This document shows positions 1 through 9,457 of a stretch of 64,000 nucleotides of DNA, in pieces. The notes below the pieces were generated by a model. It was not told the origin of the DNA. It saw nothing but the letters and a program-made list of their open reading frames with translations, and did not search any database. Within the stretch, counting starts at the first letter, position 1, and the number at the start of each line of letters is the position of its first letter. The translations under genes were made by a program, and so were the position numbers. This DNA comes from RGIG3178 sp964533965 (GTDB lineage: Bacteria; Bacillota; Clostridia; Christensenellales; QAND01), in assembly GCA_964533965.1 (NCBI GenBank), contig CAZHNN010000009.1, forward strand, positions 31,707 to 95,706, in the 5' to 3' direction.

Positions 1-344
1 CACCGGAACCGGTATAAAAAAACACAGCTGCCTATGGACAACAGCACACCCGACACTGTGAGTATTAGCAGCGCAAGCATGAACACGTCCTGAAACAAAA
101 ACGCCCTTACCGGAACGATCTCGGGATAGTACACACAGGAATTTGCGATCACGTAGAACATGCACCCGTAGAACGCCAACAGCGACGGCATCACCACGTA
201 CCAGTTAAGCGGCTTATCTGCGGCTTCGATCTTCTTGAAAAAAGGCAGCGCCTGCCAGGCCTCGACGTTGAATTTCTGTTCACTTTCTGTCCTGGCAGAT
301 TCCTGTATTTCGCTTACCGTGTTTTCATCCAATTGTTCGCTCAT
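1..344 (-). CDS. Partial membrane protein (N-terminal part only)
   Basis: The reading frame starts at the ATG ending at 344, preceded by GAGGA seven bases upstream, and runs off the left edge, so only about 114 residues are visible. A charged, Glu-rich N-terminus (about 45 residues) is followed by two hydrophobic segments (about residues 50-70 and 85-110), so it is a membrane protein with a cytoplasmic N-terminal tail. I do not recognise the family; the missing C-terminal part would decide it. Confidence 0.7.
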   Translation of the reverse strand, partial: MSEQLDENTVSEIQESARTESEQKFNVEAWQALPFFKKIEAADKPLNWYVVMPSLLAFYGCMFYVIANSCVYYPEIVPVRAFLFQDVFMLALLILTVSGVLLSIGSCVFLYRFR

Positions 345-524
345 CCATAATCCTCATGCGATATTTTTCGCTATACCATTGCCATTTCCGACCGTTGTGT
401 CTATGCGCTTAAATCTGTCCATTGGGATTTCGCCTTGCATTCGTTTACAAATTCTTTCTTATTGTAACATAAAAAGAACATCCCGTTCAGAATGTCCTCT
501 TCGTTTCCGCTGCTTATCCAGCCT

Positions 525-995
525 TCACAGCATTAATTCCATCTGGTGTATATAGCCTGTGTAATACTTCGTGACCGCCTCCAGCGACTGTTTGGTCAAT
601 TCCACCCACAGCGCGGAATTGTTCTGCACCATGCGCTGGATCATATGCCGCTCCATCTCGTTGAGATAATACCGCACAAAATATAAATAGTGCTTCCCCT
701 TCGAGCCAAAGCCCTGCATGCCAACGCCGACCTCCGCCATCTCGTCCCACCGCAGGCTGCCGACCTTTTTCCCCAAATACCTCGCCGTGACGCCCTGCTC
801 GTCGATCGTCAGAACGCACAGAACGGACCGCCCCATGGTGAAAAGAAAGAATATCAGCGATGCGAAGGAAGATATCAGGATTGCAATGGAGAAGAACGAT
901 GCCCCGGCGCTGAAAACGAGCACGCACAAAAGCGGCAACGCCACACAAAGCGCGATGGTGGAGTAATATGCCCTTTTTGACGCCCTTATCTTCAT
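525..995 (-). CDS. Small membrane protein with PH-like soluble part
   Basis: About 156 residues. Two hydrophobic segments (residues about 12-32 and 35-55) are followed by a soluble domain with the pattern LTIDEQGVTAR...LRWDEMAEV, which resembles bacterial PH-like domains that follow a two-helix membrane anchor. An in-frame ATG 36 bases upstream is possible, but the chosen start gives the usual basic N-terminus (MKIRASKR). Function unknown. Similar two-helix plus PH-like architecture recurs many times in this window. Confidence 0.7.
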   Translation of the reverse strand: MKIRASKRAYYSTIALCVALPLLCVLVFSAGASFFSIAILISSFASLIFFLFTMGRSVLCVLTIDEQGVTARYLGKKVGSLRWDEMAEVGVGMQGFGSKGKHYLYFVRYYLNEMERHMIQRMVQNNSALWVELTKQSLEAVTKYYTGYIHQMELML

Positions 996-1063
996 CCTAA
1001 ACCCGCCGTTCCTTTTAATCATGCCGTTCAAAACCCATTATGCCGCATCCCCACGAAGGCTTT

Positions 1064-1879
1064 TCAACCCTTTTTATGCGTTTGCATCAGCCATTGCGTT
1101 CCGTAATCGACCAGTTCCCGTACGCCCATAACCCTGCAATCCGCTGAACCTACTACGCCGGTTTTCATGCCCTTTTCCTTCTCAAAATCCTCGCCTATCG
1201 CCGTGAATTCGTCCGAATCCATCTCGATGTCGGCATATTGCCTCCATATACGCTCCCCGTTTTCCATGACAGGCGCGCCCTGCATGACCCTTTGGCGTAC
1301 TCCGGAGCGATATTCCGATAAGTGCAATGACGTGTTTTTGTCATGTCCCACGCCGATGAGCAGCACCTTGGCAGAAAGCTCATAGAGCCGGGCAAGCGGC
1401 GACTGCTCACCCAGAGCATCGGGAAGCCGGTGGTCTTCCGTTATAAACGCCGCATGCTTTCCCCACGCCGAAAAGGAAAGCGCCGGATGTCCGCTGCGCA
1501 GAACCTTCGGGAATCTGCGGAACAGTTCCGGAACCTTGCCGATCCCCCGCGTCGGGGTTATGGCGGGGTCATACGCCGGCATGGTATCGCGTATGAGTTG
1601 CTTCCACTCTTCGGGTACCGGTGGATTGCCCCAGTTTTGCGGGTCGCTCAAATCGCCCGAATGAGCGGGCATCACCAGCGTTCCCCTCGATGTTACGGCA
1701 TCCATCAGCGCATAAATCAGCGCCACCGCCCCGCCGTTCACCCAGCCGAGGCTGGATAGCGATGAATGAACGATGACGGTATCCCCTTCGCAAATGCCCA
1801 ACGCACGCAAATCGCTTGCAAGCGAATCCCTCGTTCTCGGTGTCAGCGTATTGGCGATCAGATCGGCCTCTTTTGACAT
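1064..1879 (-). CDS. AAC(3)-family aminoglycoside N-acetyltransferase-like protein
   Basis: 271 residues, the normal length for the antibiotic N-acetyltransferase family that transfers acetyl from acetyl-CoA to an amino group. Family hallmarks are HSSLSSLGW (38-46), GTLVMPAHS (66-74), TRGIGKVPE (110-118) and GVGHDKNTSLHLSE (176-189), the last holding the conserved His of the active site. Many chromosomal members do not confer aminoglycoside resistance, so the natural substrate is open. It stands alone, with unrelated genes on both sides. Confidence 0.9.
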   Translation of the reverse strand: MSKEADLIANTLTPRTRDSLASDLRALGICEGDTVIVHSSLSSLGWVNGGAVALIYALMDAVTSRGTLVMPAHSGDLSDPQNWGNPPVPEEWKQLIRDTMPAYDPAITPTRGIGKVPELFRRFPKVLRSGHPALSFSAWGKHAAFITEDHRLPDALGEQSPLARLYELSAKVLLIGVGHDKNTSLHLSEYRSGVRQRVMQGAPVMENGERIWRQYADIEMDSDEFTAIGEDFEKEKGMKTGVVGSADCRVMGVRELVDYGTQWLMQTHKKG

Positions 1880-1985
1880 AGGTACCTCGTTTGTCAGTTT
1901 CCTATATTATATCGGTTTAGGAGCAGAATGCCAATTAAGCCTGCCATGAGTTCAGAAAATCATCAAGACCCCGTTGAAAATACAT

Positions 1986-3633
1986 TTATGAAGGAATGAA
2001 TTCTTTAAAAACGAACCCGTTGTACCCGATAATCCCTATTCCCCCCAGAATCAGCCCAATCACAATGACCCACACCGTAACTTTTGTAGTGCTGTGCCCT
2101 TTTTGCAAGCATCGGTAAATGACAAGGATCGCAGTGAGCGGCAGAATGCCTGGAGCGATTTTATCCAGAATTCCGCTCTGGATCATCATCGGTACCATGG
2201 GATTATTCGTGGGTATCCAAAGATACGTATATACCTTTACCATGGTTGCTGACAAACCGCCCAACATGAAAAGGCCGAATACCGAAGCAACCAAAATATA
2301 GTTTCCTAAGTGAATGGGTGAGATGAAACGCTGAAAAGTCTTCGAACCAAACCGATAGCCTATATGGCAGACAAACAATCCCTCTGCCATAAATATTACT
2401 GTTACCAATAGAACATGGAGGACAGGCCCAAGTATATTGCCTTGTACAGCCAAAGGTAGCACTAAAATAGTAACCAAGGGATAAAGACTCCCGTCGATCG
2501 TATCCCCGATAGCGGAAAACGGACCCAANNNNNNNNNNAGCGTCTATCGGCATTCCTAGAGCGCGCTGCTCCTCCATTCTGAGCACGATGCCGTGGATAA
2601 ACGCGCCCCAAATCCCCTCGGTATTGAAGAGCACCAAATGCCGGGATAGAGCTGCTTTAAATTCTTCTCTGTCGTTACCATAAAGCTTTTTCAGCGCCGG
2701 TATTAACGCACAACAGAAAGCCACGGACTGCATACGAGCGAAACTGTTGCTTTGACTCGCAAACCACCACCAGCGAATGAAAAGGCGACTAACGTCTCTT
2801 TTTGATATAAGTCGGGCTGTGGCTTCTTCTGCAGCTGTAAAATCGGTTGTATTTTGCACGTCTGCAGTTCCATTGTCTTTGTCCAATGCTTCTGTTATTA
2901 AGCAAAACAAAAACGCCACGAATAGGCCTGCGATGCCAAGAAACAAGCCGTCGATTTTTGTATATTGCACCAAAAAGAAGCCACTGAGAAAAAATGGCAG
3001 TGACCTTGGCAAGCCAAACATATAGATAACCATCGCAAAACCAATAGCAGGAAGGAGTTGTCCGATTACTTCTATCGTGCTTTTAATCCATGCTGGCAGA
3101 TTTCCTAAAAAAAGTTGAACCATTCGTGGACCGTATAACAGCGCTAATGTCATTGTAAGGCCATATACGATTGCACGACTCAGAAAGCAGAACCAGGAAC
3201 CAAAAAAGATAACAGCTCGTTCATTGCCATTCTCAGCAGCTTTATCGGCCAGTGTTGCGGAATAAGAGAATAAGATACGTATCATCAAATGAATAGGAGC
3301 AAATAGAAACATTATGGACATACCGATTGATAAAGCCTGCTGCAATAGCAAACCGCTTGTCATTTGAACTGAAACACAGGCTATCGTTCCTGTAAACGGT
3401 TCCCATACCAAGCGTTGTCGGCCGGCTTGATTTAAACTCACATACATTGGTGTTATATAAGCACCAATCTTTATTCCGTCCGCCACATTCCCCAAAATAA
3501 GCCCCGTCACCAATCCCGCAAACAAAGGTTTGTTCCATGGCACGCCATACCCAAGCCCACTCTGGGCAAACCAGTAATAGACGCCGATTAGTACCGCCTG
3601 AAAAACGCTTATATGGATATCGCCATATTGCAT
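1986..3633 (-). CDS. Fused PTS mannose/sorbose-family IIC-IID permease, interrupted by assembly gap
   Basis: Residues 1 to about 265 are a ManY/SorA-type IIC domain (start MQYGDIHISVFQAVLIG, multiple membrane helices). Without a stop the frame runs into a ManZ-type IID domain: FARMQSVAFCCALIPALKKLYG, RHLVLFNTEG, MEEQRALGMPIDA, then after the 10-N gap GPFSAIGDTIDGSLYP and terminal helices. IIC and IID are normally separate polypeptides, so this is a fusion. The frame changes across the N run because its length is a placeholder; comparison with ManZ suggests about ten codons are missing. GGAGGG precedes the start and a TATAAT lies at 3666-3671 (minus). No IIA or IIB gene lies nearby, so the phosphoryl donor must be encoded elsewhere. 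Confidence 0.85.
2529..2538. other. Assembly gap (10 N)
   Basis: Ten ambiguous bases fall inside the IID part of the PTS gene. By alignment to the family motif (IDD, about ten residues, then MGPLAGIGD) roughly 30 bases are missing rather than 10. Confidence 0.97.
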
Positions 3634-3831
3634 GGCCTTCCCTCCGTGCTCTTTGAATCTACCGGATTATAGAATAAACATACGTTTTGTATTATTTTCA
3701 TAAACCGCTTGGCAAAAATGGATAAACTGTTTACACCGTCATTATACGATGTTTTTAGTAACGTTTCTATCCACTACACAAATTATAGAAAAGAAAAGGA
3801 AAGTCACCACACATAAAACCCAAAAGTTTTA

Positions 3832-3890
3832 GGGAGTTCAAGGGATAAAGTCCCTCTTATTTTATTAATCGGGCGGCGGGCGGATTTAGT
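3832..3890 (+). repeat. G-rich dispersed repeat, copy 1
   Basis: Reads GGGAGTTCAAGGGATAAAGT...CCCT, AT-rich spacer, then CGGGCGGCGGGCGGATTTAG. It shows the hairpin-spacer-core layout of the family and lies 60 bases beyond the ald stop codon. Confidence 0.8.
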
Positions 3891-3903
3891 ACCCGCCTAT
3901 TGA

Positions 3904-3930
3904 CAACAAAAAGAGGGCTTTCGCCCCCTT
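3904..3930 (-). terminator. Rho-independent terminator of ald
   Basis: On the minus strand an imperfect stem AAGGGGGC-GAAA-GCCCTCTT is followed by a T run (TTTTTGTTG), 17 bases after the ald stop codon. Confidence 0.8.
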
Positions 3931-3947
3931 TTCTTTGTTTATATGTA

Positions 3948-5057
3948 TCACACCAAATCCGCTATCGGGGTATACTCCAGCCCCAATGCCGTTGCTACGC
4001 CCTTGTAGGTGCACTGTCCATCGTAGGTGTTAACGCCCTTTGCGATGCCGCCATTCATCCGGCATGCTTTCTCCAGCCCGTTGTCAGCGATCATAAGACC
4101 ATAGGGCAGTGTCGCGTTGATCAGCGCCAGCGTGGCCGTTCTCGGTACGGAACCCGGCATGTTGGCAACGCAGTAGTGCACCACGCCGTCCACGGTGAAC
4201 ACCGGATCGTCGTGCGTCGTCGGATGCGTGGTCTCGCAGCATCCGCCCTGATCCACCGCAACGTCTACGATCACAGATCCCGGCTTCATGTTCTTCAGGT
4301 ATGATCTGCGGATAACCTTAGGAGCGGAAGCACCCGGAATCAGCACCGCGCCGATGGCCAGATCCGCCTGCGCCAGGCTCTGCTCGATGTTTGCGCTCGT
4401 GCTGTACAGCGTGGTGATCTGCCCGCCGAATATGTCGTCGAGGTAAGCCAGCCTATCCAGGCTCAAATCGAGCACCGTCACGTCCGCGCCGAAGCCGATC
4501 GCCGCTTTGCAGGCGTTCGTACCCACGGTGCCGCTGCCGATGATGACGATCTTGCCGCGCGACACGCCGGGCACGCCGGAGAGCAGAATGCCCCTGCCGC
4601 CAAACGGCTTTTCAAGGTACTTAGCGCCCTCCTGCACGGAAAGGCGTCCCGCAATCTCGCTCATGGGCTTCAGGCAGGGCAGCCCGCCCCGATCCTCAAT
4701 GGTCTCATACGCCACGCCCTTTACCTTGCCCTTTAACAGCGCCTCCGCCAGTTTCTTGGACGCCGCCAGGTGTAAATAGGTATAGAGGATCTGCCCTTCG
4801 CGCATCAACGCGAACTCTTCTTCGAGCGGTTCCTTGACCTTGATGATCATTTCGCATTCGCCATAGACATCCGCAGCGGTCGGAACGACCTTTGCGCCGG
4901 CGTTTGCATACTCGTCGTCGGTAAATCCCGCGCCATCGCCCGCGCCCGCCTGCACGTATACGCTGTGCCCGTGCTCAAGGTAGGTCTTTGCTGAATCCGG
5001 CGTCATGCCCACACGGAATTCGTTGTTCTTGATCTCTTTTACTGTTCCAACTTTCAT
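3948..5057 (-). CDS. ald: Alanine dehydrogenase
   Basis: 369 residues, full length for NAD-dependent alanine dehydrogenase, which interconverts L-alanine and pyruvate plus ammonia. Visible residues match the family: K73/K75 in IIKVKEP, H96 in YTYLHLA, a Rossmann GxGxxG at 174-179 (IIGSGTVGT), and the catalytic Asp at 269 in DVAVDQGG. The C-terminal NMPGSVPRTAT stretch is also typical. It is the second gene of a two-gene unit, 17 bases after an Lrp/AsnC regulator that probably senses an amino acid and controls it. A hairpin terminator follows. Confidence 0.97.
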   Translation of the reverse strand: MKVGTVKEIKNNEFRVGMTPDSAKTYLEHGHSVYVQAGAGDGAGFTDDEYANAGAKVVPTAADVYGECEMIIKVKEPLEEEFALMREGQILYTYLHLAASKKLAEALLKGKVKGVAYETIEDRGGLPCLKPMSEIAGRLSVQEGAKYLEKPFGGRGILLSGVPGVSRGKIVIIGSGTVGTNACKAAIGFGADVTVLDLSLDRLAYLDDIFGGQITTLYSTSANIEQSLAQADLAIGAVLIPGASAPKVIRRSYLKNMKPGSVIVDVAVDQGGCCETTHPTTHDDPVFTVDGVVHYCVANMPGSVPRTATLALINATLPYGLMIADNGLEKACRMNGGIAKGVNTYDGQCTYKGVATALGLEYTPIADLV

Positions 5058-5074
5058 TTCAAATCCCTCGCATA

Positions 5075-5524
5075 TTACGGTCCCGGATCCACGGAATACT
5101 CGTTCTTGATGGTTTTGAGTACAACATTGGTAAAGGTCTTCATCACGCCCGTCTGGCTTTTTACCTTATTCAAAAGCCGTTCGAGCGTTTCGGGATTTTT
5201 GGTTACGATCTTGAGCACATAGTCGAAGTTACCCGCGATATAATGGCACTCGAGTATATCGCTCTCCTTCTGCACGAATTCCAGAAAGCCCTCGTTAAAC
5301 TTCGGCGATTCCAGGCTTACGAACATCAGCGCCGTGAGCTGCTTATCAAAGGCTTTACCGTCAAGGATGGCGGTATACCTGTTGATTACGCCGGATTTTT
5401 CCAGCTTTTTCACCCGCTCCATCACGGCGGAGGTGGAAAGGTTGATAAGTTTGCCGATGCCCAGAAAAGAAATTCTCGCGTTTTCCTTGAGTATCCGTAA
5501 AATCTTTACATCCAGTGCGTCCAT
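5075..5524 (-). CDS. Lrp/AsnC-family transcriptional regulator
   Basis: 149 residues. An N-terminal helix-turn-helix (LDVKILRILKENARISFLGIGKLINLSTSAVMERVKKLEKSGVI) leads into a C-terminal RAM/ligand domain (about 65-145). The start at 5524 was chosen because AAGGTGAT lies just upstream; an ATG 15 bases earlier would bury that site. The gene heads lrp-ald, as in many bacteria where the Lrp-type protein activates ald in response to alanine. That role is inferred from position. Confidence 0.93.
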   Translation of the reverse strand: MDALDVKILRILKENARISFLGIGKLINLSTSAVMERVKKLEKSGVINRYTAILDGKAFDKQLTALMFVSLESPKFNEGFLEFVQKESDILECHYIAGNFDYVLKIVTKNPETLERLLNKVKSQTGVMKTFTNVVLKTIKNEYSVDPGP

Positions 5525-5752
5525 ACTATCACCTTGCACTATTATTTTATCGATATGCCGAAATATTTACAACATATGGTATTGCACATGATATTATATT
5601 CTCCTCATCCATCCTTTTAAAGAATTATTTTCTGTAAACACTAAAAGTCGGGCTCTCTCCCGAAAATCTTGCGTCCATACCCACGCATACCAAAACGCCT
5701 ACACCTGCACTCGTTTTATTTTTTATATTTATGAATTAATATCCGTATATGG

Positions 5753-5781
5753 TTGTATACGATGTATCACGGTGCTACAAT
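5753..5781 (+). promoter_or_regulatory. Predicted promoter of the glycerate kinase-enolase-like operon
   Basis: TTGTAT (5753-5758), 17-base spacer, TACAAT (5776-5781), 32 bases before the start codon. The -35 element lies within TTGTATACGA, which contains the GTATAC centre of many GntR-type operators; that reading is only suggestive. Confidence 0.55.
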
Positions 5782-5812
5782 CGAAACGAAGTTGTGGCAG
5801 CGGAGGAAAACG

Positions 5813-7279
5813 ATGCGCATTTTGAATATGGACACGCTCTCCAATCACGGCAACGCACTTGGGCGAAGCCATGCGGCGCAGATGCTCGACGCGGGCATGG
5901 ATATGGTTGACCCCTATATCGGCGTACATCAATTAATGCGGCGCGAAGGCAGCAAGCTATACGTGGAAGGAAAGCTTTTCGAGCTCAAGGAAGACCCGCA
6001 CAGCGGACCTATGGAGCTGGATCTTTGCTCCTTTGAGCGCGTTATCGTGATCGGCGCGGCCAAGGGTGTGCAGCGATGCGCCAAAGGCCTGGAAGAGATA
6101 CTGGGGCCATACCTTACCGGCGGGCATGTGATCGGCAAACACGGGGACGGAATCGAATGTGAAAAGCTTGGCGTTACCCTGGCGGGACACCCCGTTCCGG
6201 ACGAATACTGCGCCTTCGGTTGTCAGAAAATCTATGAATGGATCAAGGATATTACGCCGCGCGACCTTGTCATTACGGTGATGGGCAGCGGCGTATCTTC
6301 TTTGTTGACCTGGCCGATAGAGGGCGTCACGGTCGAGGACATGCATGCGCTCACGCACATGATGCAGATCGAAAAAGGCGCGCTCACCGACGATTTGAAC
6401 ATCCTTCGCGGGCATCTTGACCGGTTTAAGGGCGGCAAGATCAACCGCCTGTTAAAGGGCGCCACGCTGATCCACCTCGCCACAAACGATTTGGGCAGCA
6501 GCACCACGCCCGGGCTCAGGCGTCCGTATCAGGCTGTGCTCGAGAACAGCGGCGGCTTCCCGGCCTTCATGCCCGATCGGTACACATTTAAAGAAGCCAT
6601 TGCGGTCGTTGACAAATACGACGCATGGGACAGGCTGCCTACGAGCATCCGCGCGTTCCTGCAAAAGGCGGACCCGGCGGACGAGACCATGAAGTGGCCG
6701 GAGTTTGAAACCATCGGCGCGAGGCTGTTCACGCTGACCCCCAAGCTGCACATGGTATACCCCGCGGTGTTCAAAAAGGCGGAGGAACTTGGCTACACGC
6801 CGTACATGCTCGCCGAACACCTCACCGCGGAATCCTCGGAAGCGGGGCGCGTGATGAGTGCGATCGCTTTAACCATTCAGAATATGGATCAGCCCTTTAA
6901 AGCGCCGTGCGTGCTGGTATCCTCGGGTGAAACGGTGGTTACAGTAGGAAAAGAAACCGGGATCGGCGGGCGAAACCAGGAATTCTGCATCGCCGCCGCC
7001 TTAACCATCGCTGGAAGCAATAAGATCGTCGTCGGCGCTGTGGATACGGATGGGACGGACGGTCCCGGAGGGTTTATCGCAGAGGGCGCACCCGACTGCC
7101 TTGCGGGTGCGATCGTGGACGGCCATACCGTAGCGGAGGCCAAACAGAAAGGCATCGACCTGCTCCGTGCTATAAAGACGCACGGCGCATCTGCCCCGTT
7201 GTGGGCACTTCAAAGCGGCATTAGCGCGCGGCACAGCATCAGTGCGCTGGACTTGCGCGTGATAGTAATCATGAAATAA
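5813..7279 (+). CDS. Glycerate 2-kinase, MOFRL (type II) family
   Basis: 488 residues. The N-terminal DUF4147-type domain carries FERVIVIGAAKGVQRCAKGLEE and VTVMGSGVSSLL; the C-terminal MOFRL domain carries VLVSSGETVVTV, GIGGRNQEFCIAAAL and VVGAVDTDGTDGPGG. The family phosphorylates D-glycerate to 2-phosphoglycerate (some members were annotated as hydroxypyruvate reductase). The start at 5813 follows GGAGG; an in-frame ATG 60 bases upstream lies in the promoter. The next gene starts 12 bases downstream and is an enolase homologue, which would act on 2-phosphoglycerate if it were a true enolase. Confidence 0.9.
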   Translation: MRILNMDTLSNHGNALGRSHAAQMLDAGMDMVDPYIGVHQLMRREGSKLYVEGKLFELKEDPHSGPMELDLCSFERVIVIGAAKGVQRCAKGLEEILGPYLTGGHVIGKHGDGIECEKLGVTLAGHPVPDEYCAFGCQKIYEWIKDITPRDLVITVMGSGVSSLLTWPIEGVTVEDMHALTHMMQIEKGALTDDLNILRGHLDRFKGGKINRLLKGATLIHLATNDLGSSTTPGLRRPYQAVLENSGGFPAFMPDRYTFKEAIAVVDKYDAWDRLPTSIRAFLQKADPADETMKWPEFETIGARLFTLTPKLHMVYPAVFKKAEELGYTPYMLAEHLTAESSEAGRVMSAIALTIQNMDQPFKAPCVLVSSGETVVTVGKETGIGGRNQEFCIAAALTIAGSNKIVVGAVDTDGTDGPGGFIAEGAPDCLAGAIVDGHTVAEAKQKGIDLLRAIKTHGASAPLWALQSGISARHSISALDLRVIVIMK

Positions 7280-7291
7280 AGGAGAAGTAAC

Positions 7292-8590
7292 ATGTCAAGG
7301 ACAACCATCGTATCGGTGTTTGCACAGGAAGTCTATACCGACCGCGGGCATCCCGGCGTGGAAGCCATCATCAAGACGGAAAACGGATCGACAGGAAGAG
7401 CGGTCTGCACATCCGGCGTCTCCATCGGCACCCATGAGGTCGATTTCAACTTCGACGACAGTAAGCGTTTCCGCGGCAAGGGCGTGCGCGGCGCGGTCGA
7501 GAACGTAATAAAGATCATCGGACCCGCGATCATTGGCATGGACGCATCCGACCAGCTGGCGATCGACTCCAAAATGTTGTCCCTTATGCCCGACGCAAAG
7601 ATCAAGCTGGGCGGCAATGCCGTGGCAGCCGTATCCGCAGCGGTTCTAAAAGCGGGCGCGGCAGCGCTCGACATCCCGCTGTACCAGCATTTGGGCGGCA
7701 CCAGTGCTATGACGATGCCCGTTCCCGGCATCCTGGTCGCAGGCGGCAGCATGCGCTACGGCGGCGGCATCACCAGCGGCGGCGGCAAGCCGAGCTATTC
7801 CATCATGCTCTACGGGTTCAATACGTTTTCTGAAGCGTCATATGCGGGCTGGGAATTGCAGCAGACGTGGCTTGACATGCTCAAAAAGTACATGCCCGAG
7901 CCGCAGGCCAACGAAAAGGGTCAGGTCTACATTCCGCCGGGAATCTTCAACAGCGACGAAGAGATCTGGGCGCTGATGAATGAGACCATCATCAAGGGCG
8001 GCTACGAGGGCAAGTGCGGTCTGCAGCTCGACGTTGCGACCGACACCTACCACAACAAGGAGGACAATCTCTATTACGGCATCTTCTCCGCAAAGCCGAA
8101 GACCGTCGAGGATCTGTTCAAACTGTATGAAAAGATGGTGGATCAATACAACTTCGTAGTCATCGAAGACCCGTTCAACGAGGACGATTACGACAATACC
8201 GCGGCGCTTACCAAAGCCACCGGCATCCAGATCGTGGGCGACGACCTGTTCACCACCAACCCCGAGCGCGTGCGCTACGGCATCGAAAAGGGTGCTGCGA
8301 ACACGGTGCTGCTCAAGGTGAACCAGGTCGGCACCATTTCGGAAGCGATGGAGATGGTTGCGATCGCGTACCAGAACGGCTACGGCGTCATGCCCAACTC
8401 CAGCCGCGGCGAAGGCATCGACATTGCCGATTATTCGGTCGGCATCAACGCCACGACCATCCGCGAGCGCGCCTGCTACCCGGTCGGCAACCGCTTTTTG
8501 GAAATCGAGCGTGAATTGGGGCCGCGCGCAAGGTTCCTTGGCAAGGAAGGCTTCAAGGGCTGGCGCTTCCACAAGAACCAAAAGGGCTGA
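7292..8590 (+). CDS. Enolase-like protein lacking canonical catalytic residues
   Basis: 432 residues with the enolase fold order. Metal ligands are kept: D247 (LQLDVATD), E292 (VVIEDPFNEDDYD), D317 (QIVGDDLFTTN), and so is the lysine K342 (LLKVNQVGT). The substrate loops differ: ASTG is VSIG (43-46), the GGxHADN His is replaced in a Gly-rich segment (150-166), the GDEGG Glu is missing, and SHRSGE is NSSRGE (369-374). True phosphopyruvate hydratase activity is therefore doubtful. It belongs to the enolase superfamily and probably acts on a related phosphorylated or hydroxy acid made by the upstream kinase. AAGGAGAAG gives the ribosome site. Confidence 0.88.
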   Translation: MSRTTIVSVFAQEVYTDRGHPGVEAIIKTENGSTGRAVCTSGVSIGTHEVDFNFDDSKRFRGKGVRGAVENVIKIIGPAIIGMDASDQLAIDSKMLSLMPDAKIKLGGNAVAAVSAAVLKAGAAALDIPLYQHLGGTSAMTMPVPGILVAGGSMRYGGGITSGGGKPSYSIMLYGFNTFSEASYAGWELQQTWLDMLKKYMPEPQANEKGQVYIPPGIFNSDEEIWALMNETIIKGGYEGKCGLQLDVATDTYHNKEDNLYYGIFSAKPKTVEDLFKLYEKMVDQYNFVVIEDPFNEDDYDNTAALTKATGIQIVGDDLFTTNPERVRYGIEKGAANTVLLKVNQVGTISEAMEMVAIAYQNGYGVMPNSSRGEGIDIADYSVGINATTIRERACYPVGNRFLEIERELGPRARFLGKEGFKGWRFHKNQKG

Positions 8591-8610
8591 AACAAGGGAT
8601 AAGCTATTAA

Positions 8611-8639
8611 AAGAACCGCCTGAAAAGGCGGTTCTTTTT
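8611..8639 (+). terminator. Terminator of the glycerate kinase-enolase-like operon
   Basis: Stem AGAACCGCC / GGCGGTTCT with a TGAAAA loop followed by TTTTT, 21 bases after the stop codon. Confidence 0.9.
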
Positions 8640-8798
8640 GTATCGTGGAATTTTTGCGGAGGTGTCGCTCCCGCACCCTACTTCTTTTCTCAAGCAGGAT
8701 TTTCCAAATAGAGAAAAGCCACAATTCCTGTCTTTCCATAGAAGTGGTGCTGCCACCGCTTCCCAGCTTACCTTGTTAGGCCTATGCTAAAGGGTTAT

Positions 8799-8996
8799 TC
8801 ATTGCATCTTACGTTTAAATACTGAGATGATCCATCTTGTGCTACCATAGCTCTGAGCGGCGGCAACCGTGTTTACCAACTCCCATCCCTGTAAACCTAA
8901 TTCGTTCAATTCATTCTGGAACACGCTTTGATCAACTTTACCCCCCAATGCTCCTTTGGCATCTGTAAATAGTGTTTTGTATTCGAATTTCTCCAT
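8799..8996 (-). CDS. DUF4177-family small protein
   Basis: 65 residues. The pattern MEKFEYKTL...NELGLQGWELVNTVAA...STRWIISVFKRK matches the DUF4177 domain, a short beta-alpha-beta protein of unknown function. GGAGGGTG lies upstream of the ATG. It is a single-gene unit. Confidence 0.85.
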   Translation of the reverse strand: MEKFEYKTLFTDAKGALGGKVDQSVFQNELNELGLQGWELVNTVAAAQSYGSTRWIISVFKRKMQ

Positions 8997-9457
8997 ATTT
9001 CACCCTCCTATTATTAACCGCTTTACTTAACGAATGCTATAAATCTCCAGATCCCATTTTGGTTTATGTTATGTGTGCATTTTTCATTTCTATCATAGCA
9101 TATAGTCCATCGATCATAAAAAAGAAACCGATCAATTTCATGTCGAAACTTGCCGGTTTCTTTCGTGGATTTTCAGGTTTCCAACGCTTAATTCATGATT
9201 ATAGAGATACTTCTGGAAGCATATACGTTCTTGAACCATTTAGATAAAATTAAAAATCACAATCTCAAGTTCTTTGAGAATTATGGTTTTTTTGTAGTGG
9301 AGCAAAGGAACCCCAAAAAAGTACACCTTCTGCTTTGCGGGTGGGTTTGGGGTTATCATTTCGCTTTAGCATTGTGAATCTTCAGTGAAACAAGAGAACC
9401 GTCCCCGTGTTTTCGCGTTTCTAACCCAGGGCAAAGCTGCATCGATAAGCCCGATGG
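8997..9457. other. Gene-less region with repeat-like segment
   Basis: No credible gene is seen on either strand. The segment about 9330-9425 (GGGTTTGGGGTTATCA ... CAAGAGAACCGTCCCCGTG) is repeated, diverged, at 52595-52680, so it is a second kind of dispersed non-coding element. Confidence 0.5.
9330..9425 (+). repeat. Dispersed repeat with GAACCGTCCC motif, copy A
   Basis: Shares CTTCTGC-n-GGGTTTGGGGTTA and CAAGAGAACCGTCCC with a segment at 52595-52680, in the same order and spacing. Function unknown. Confidence 0.5.

Larger units (their letters stand above)
3634..3947. other. Intergenic region between PTS gene and ald
   Basis: It holds the PTS promoter region (TATAAT on the minus strand at 3666-3671, no convincing -35 element), one copy of the G-rich dispersed repeat (3832-3890) and the ald terminator (3904-3930). 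No coding sequence is seen. Confidence 0.6.

Noticed and set aside
1064..1879. Proven aminoglycoside resistance gene
   Set aside because: Family membership is clear, but many chromosomal AAC(3)-like proteins do not give resistance and there is no mobile element around it.
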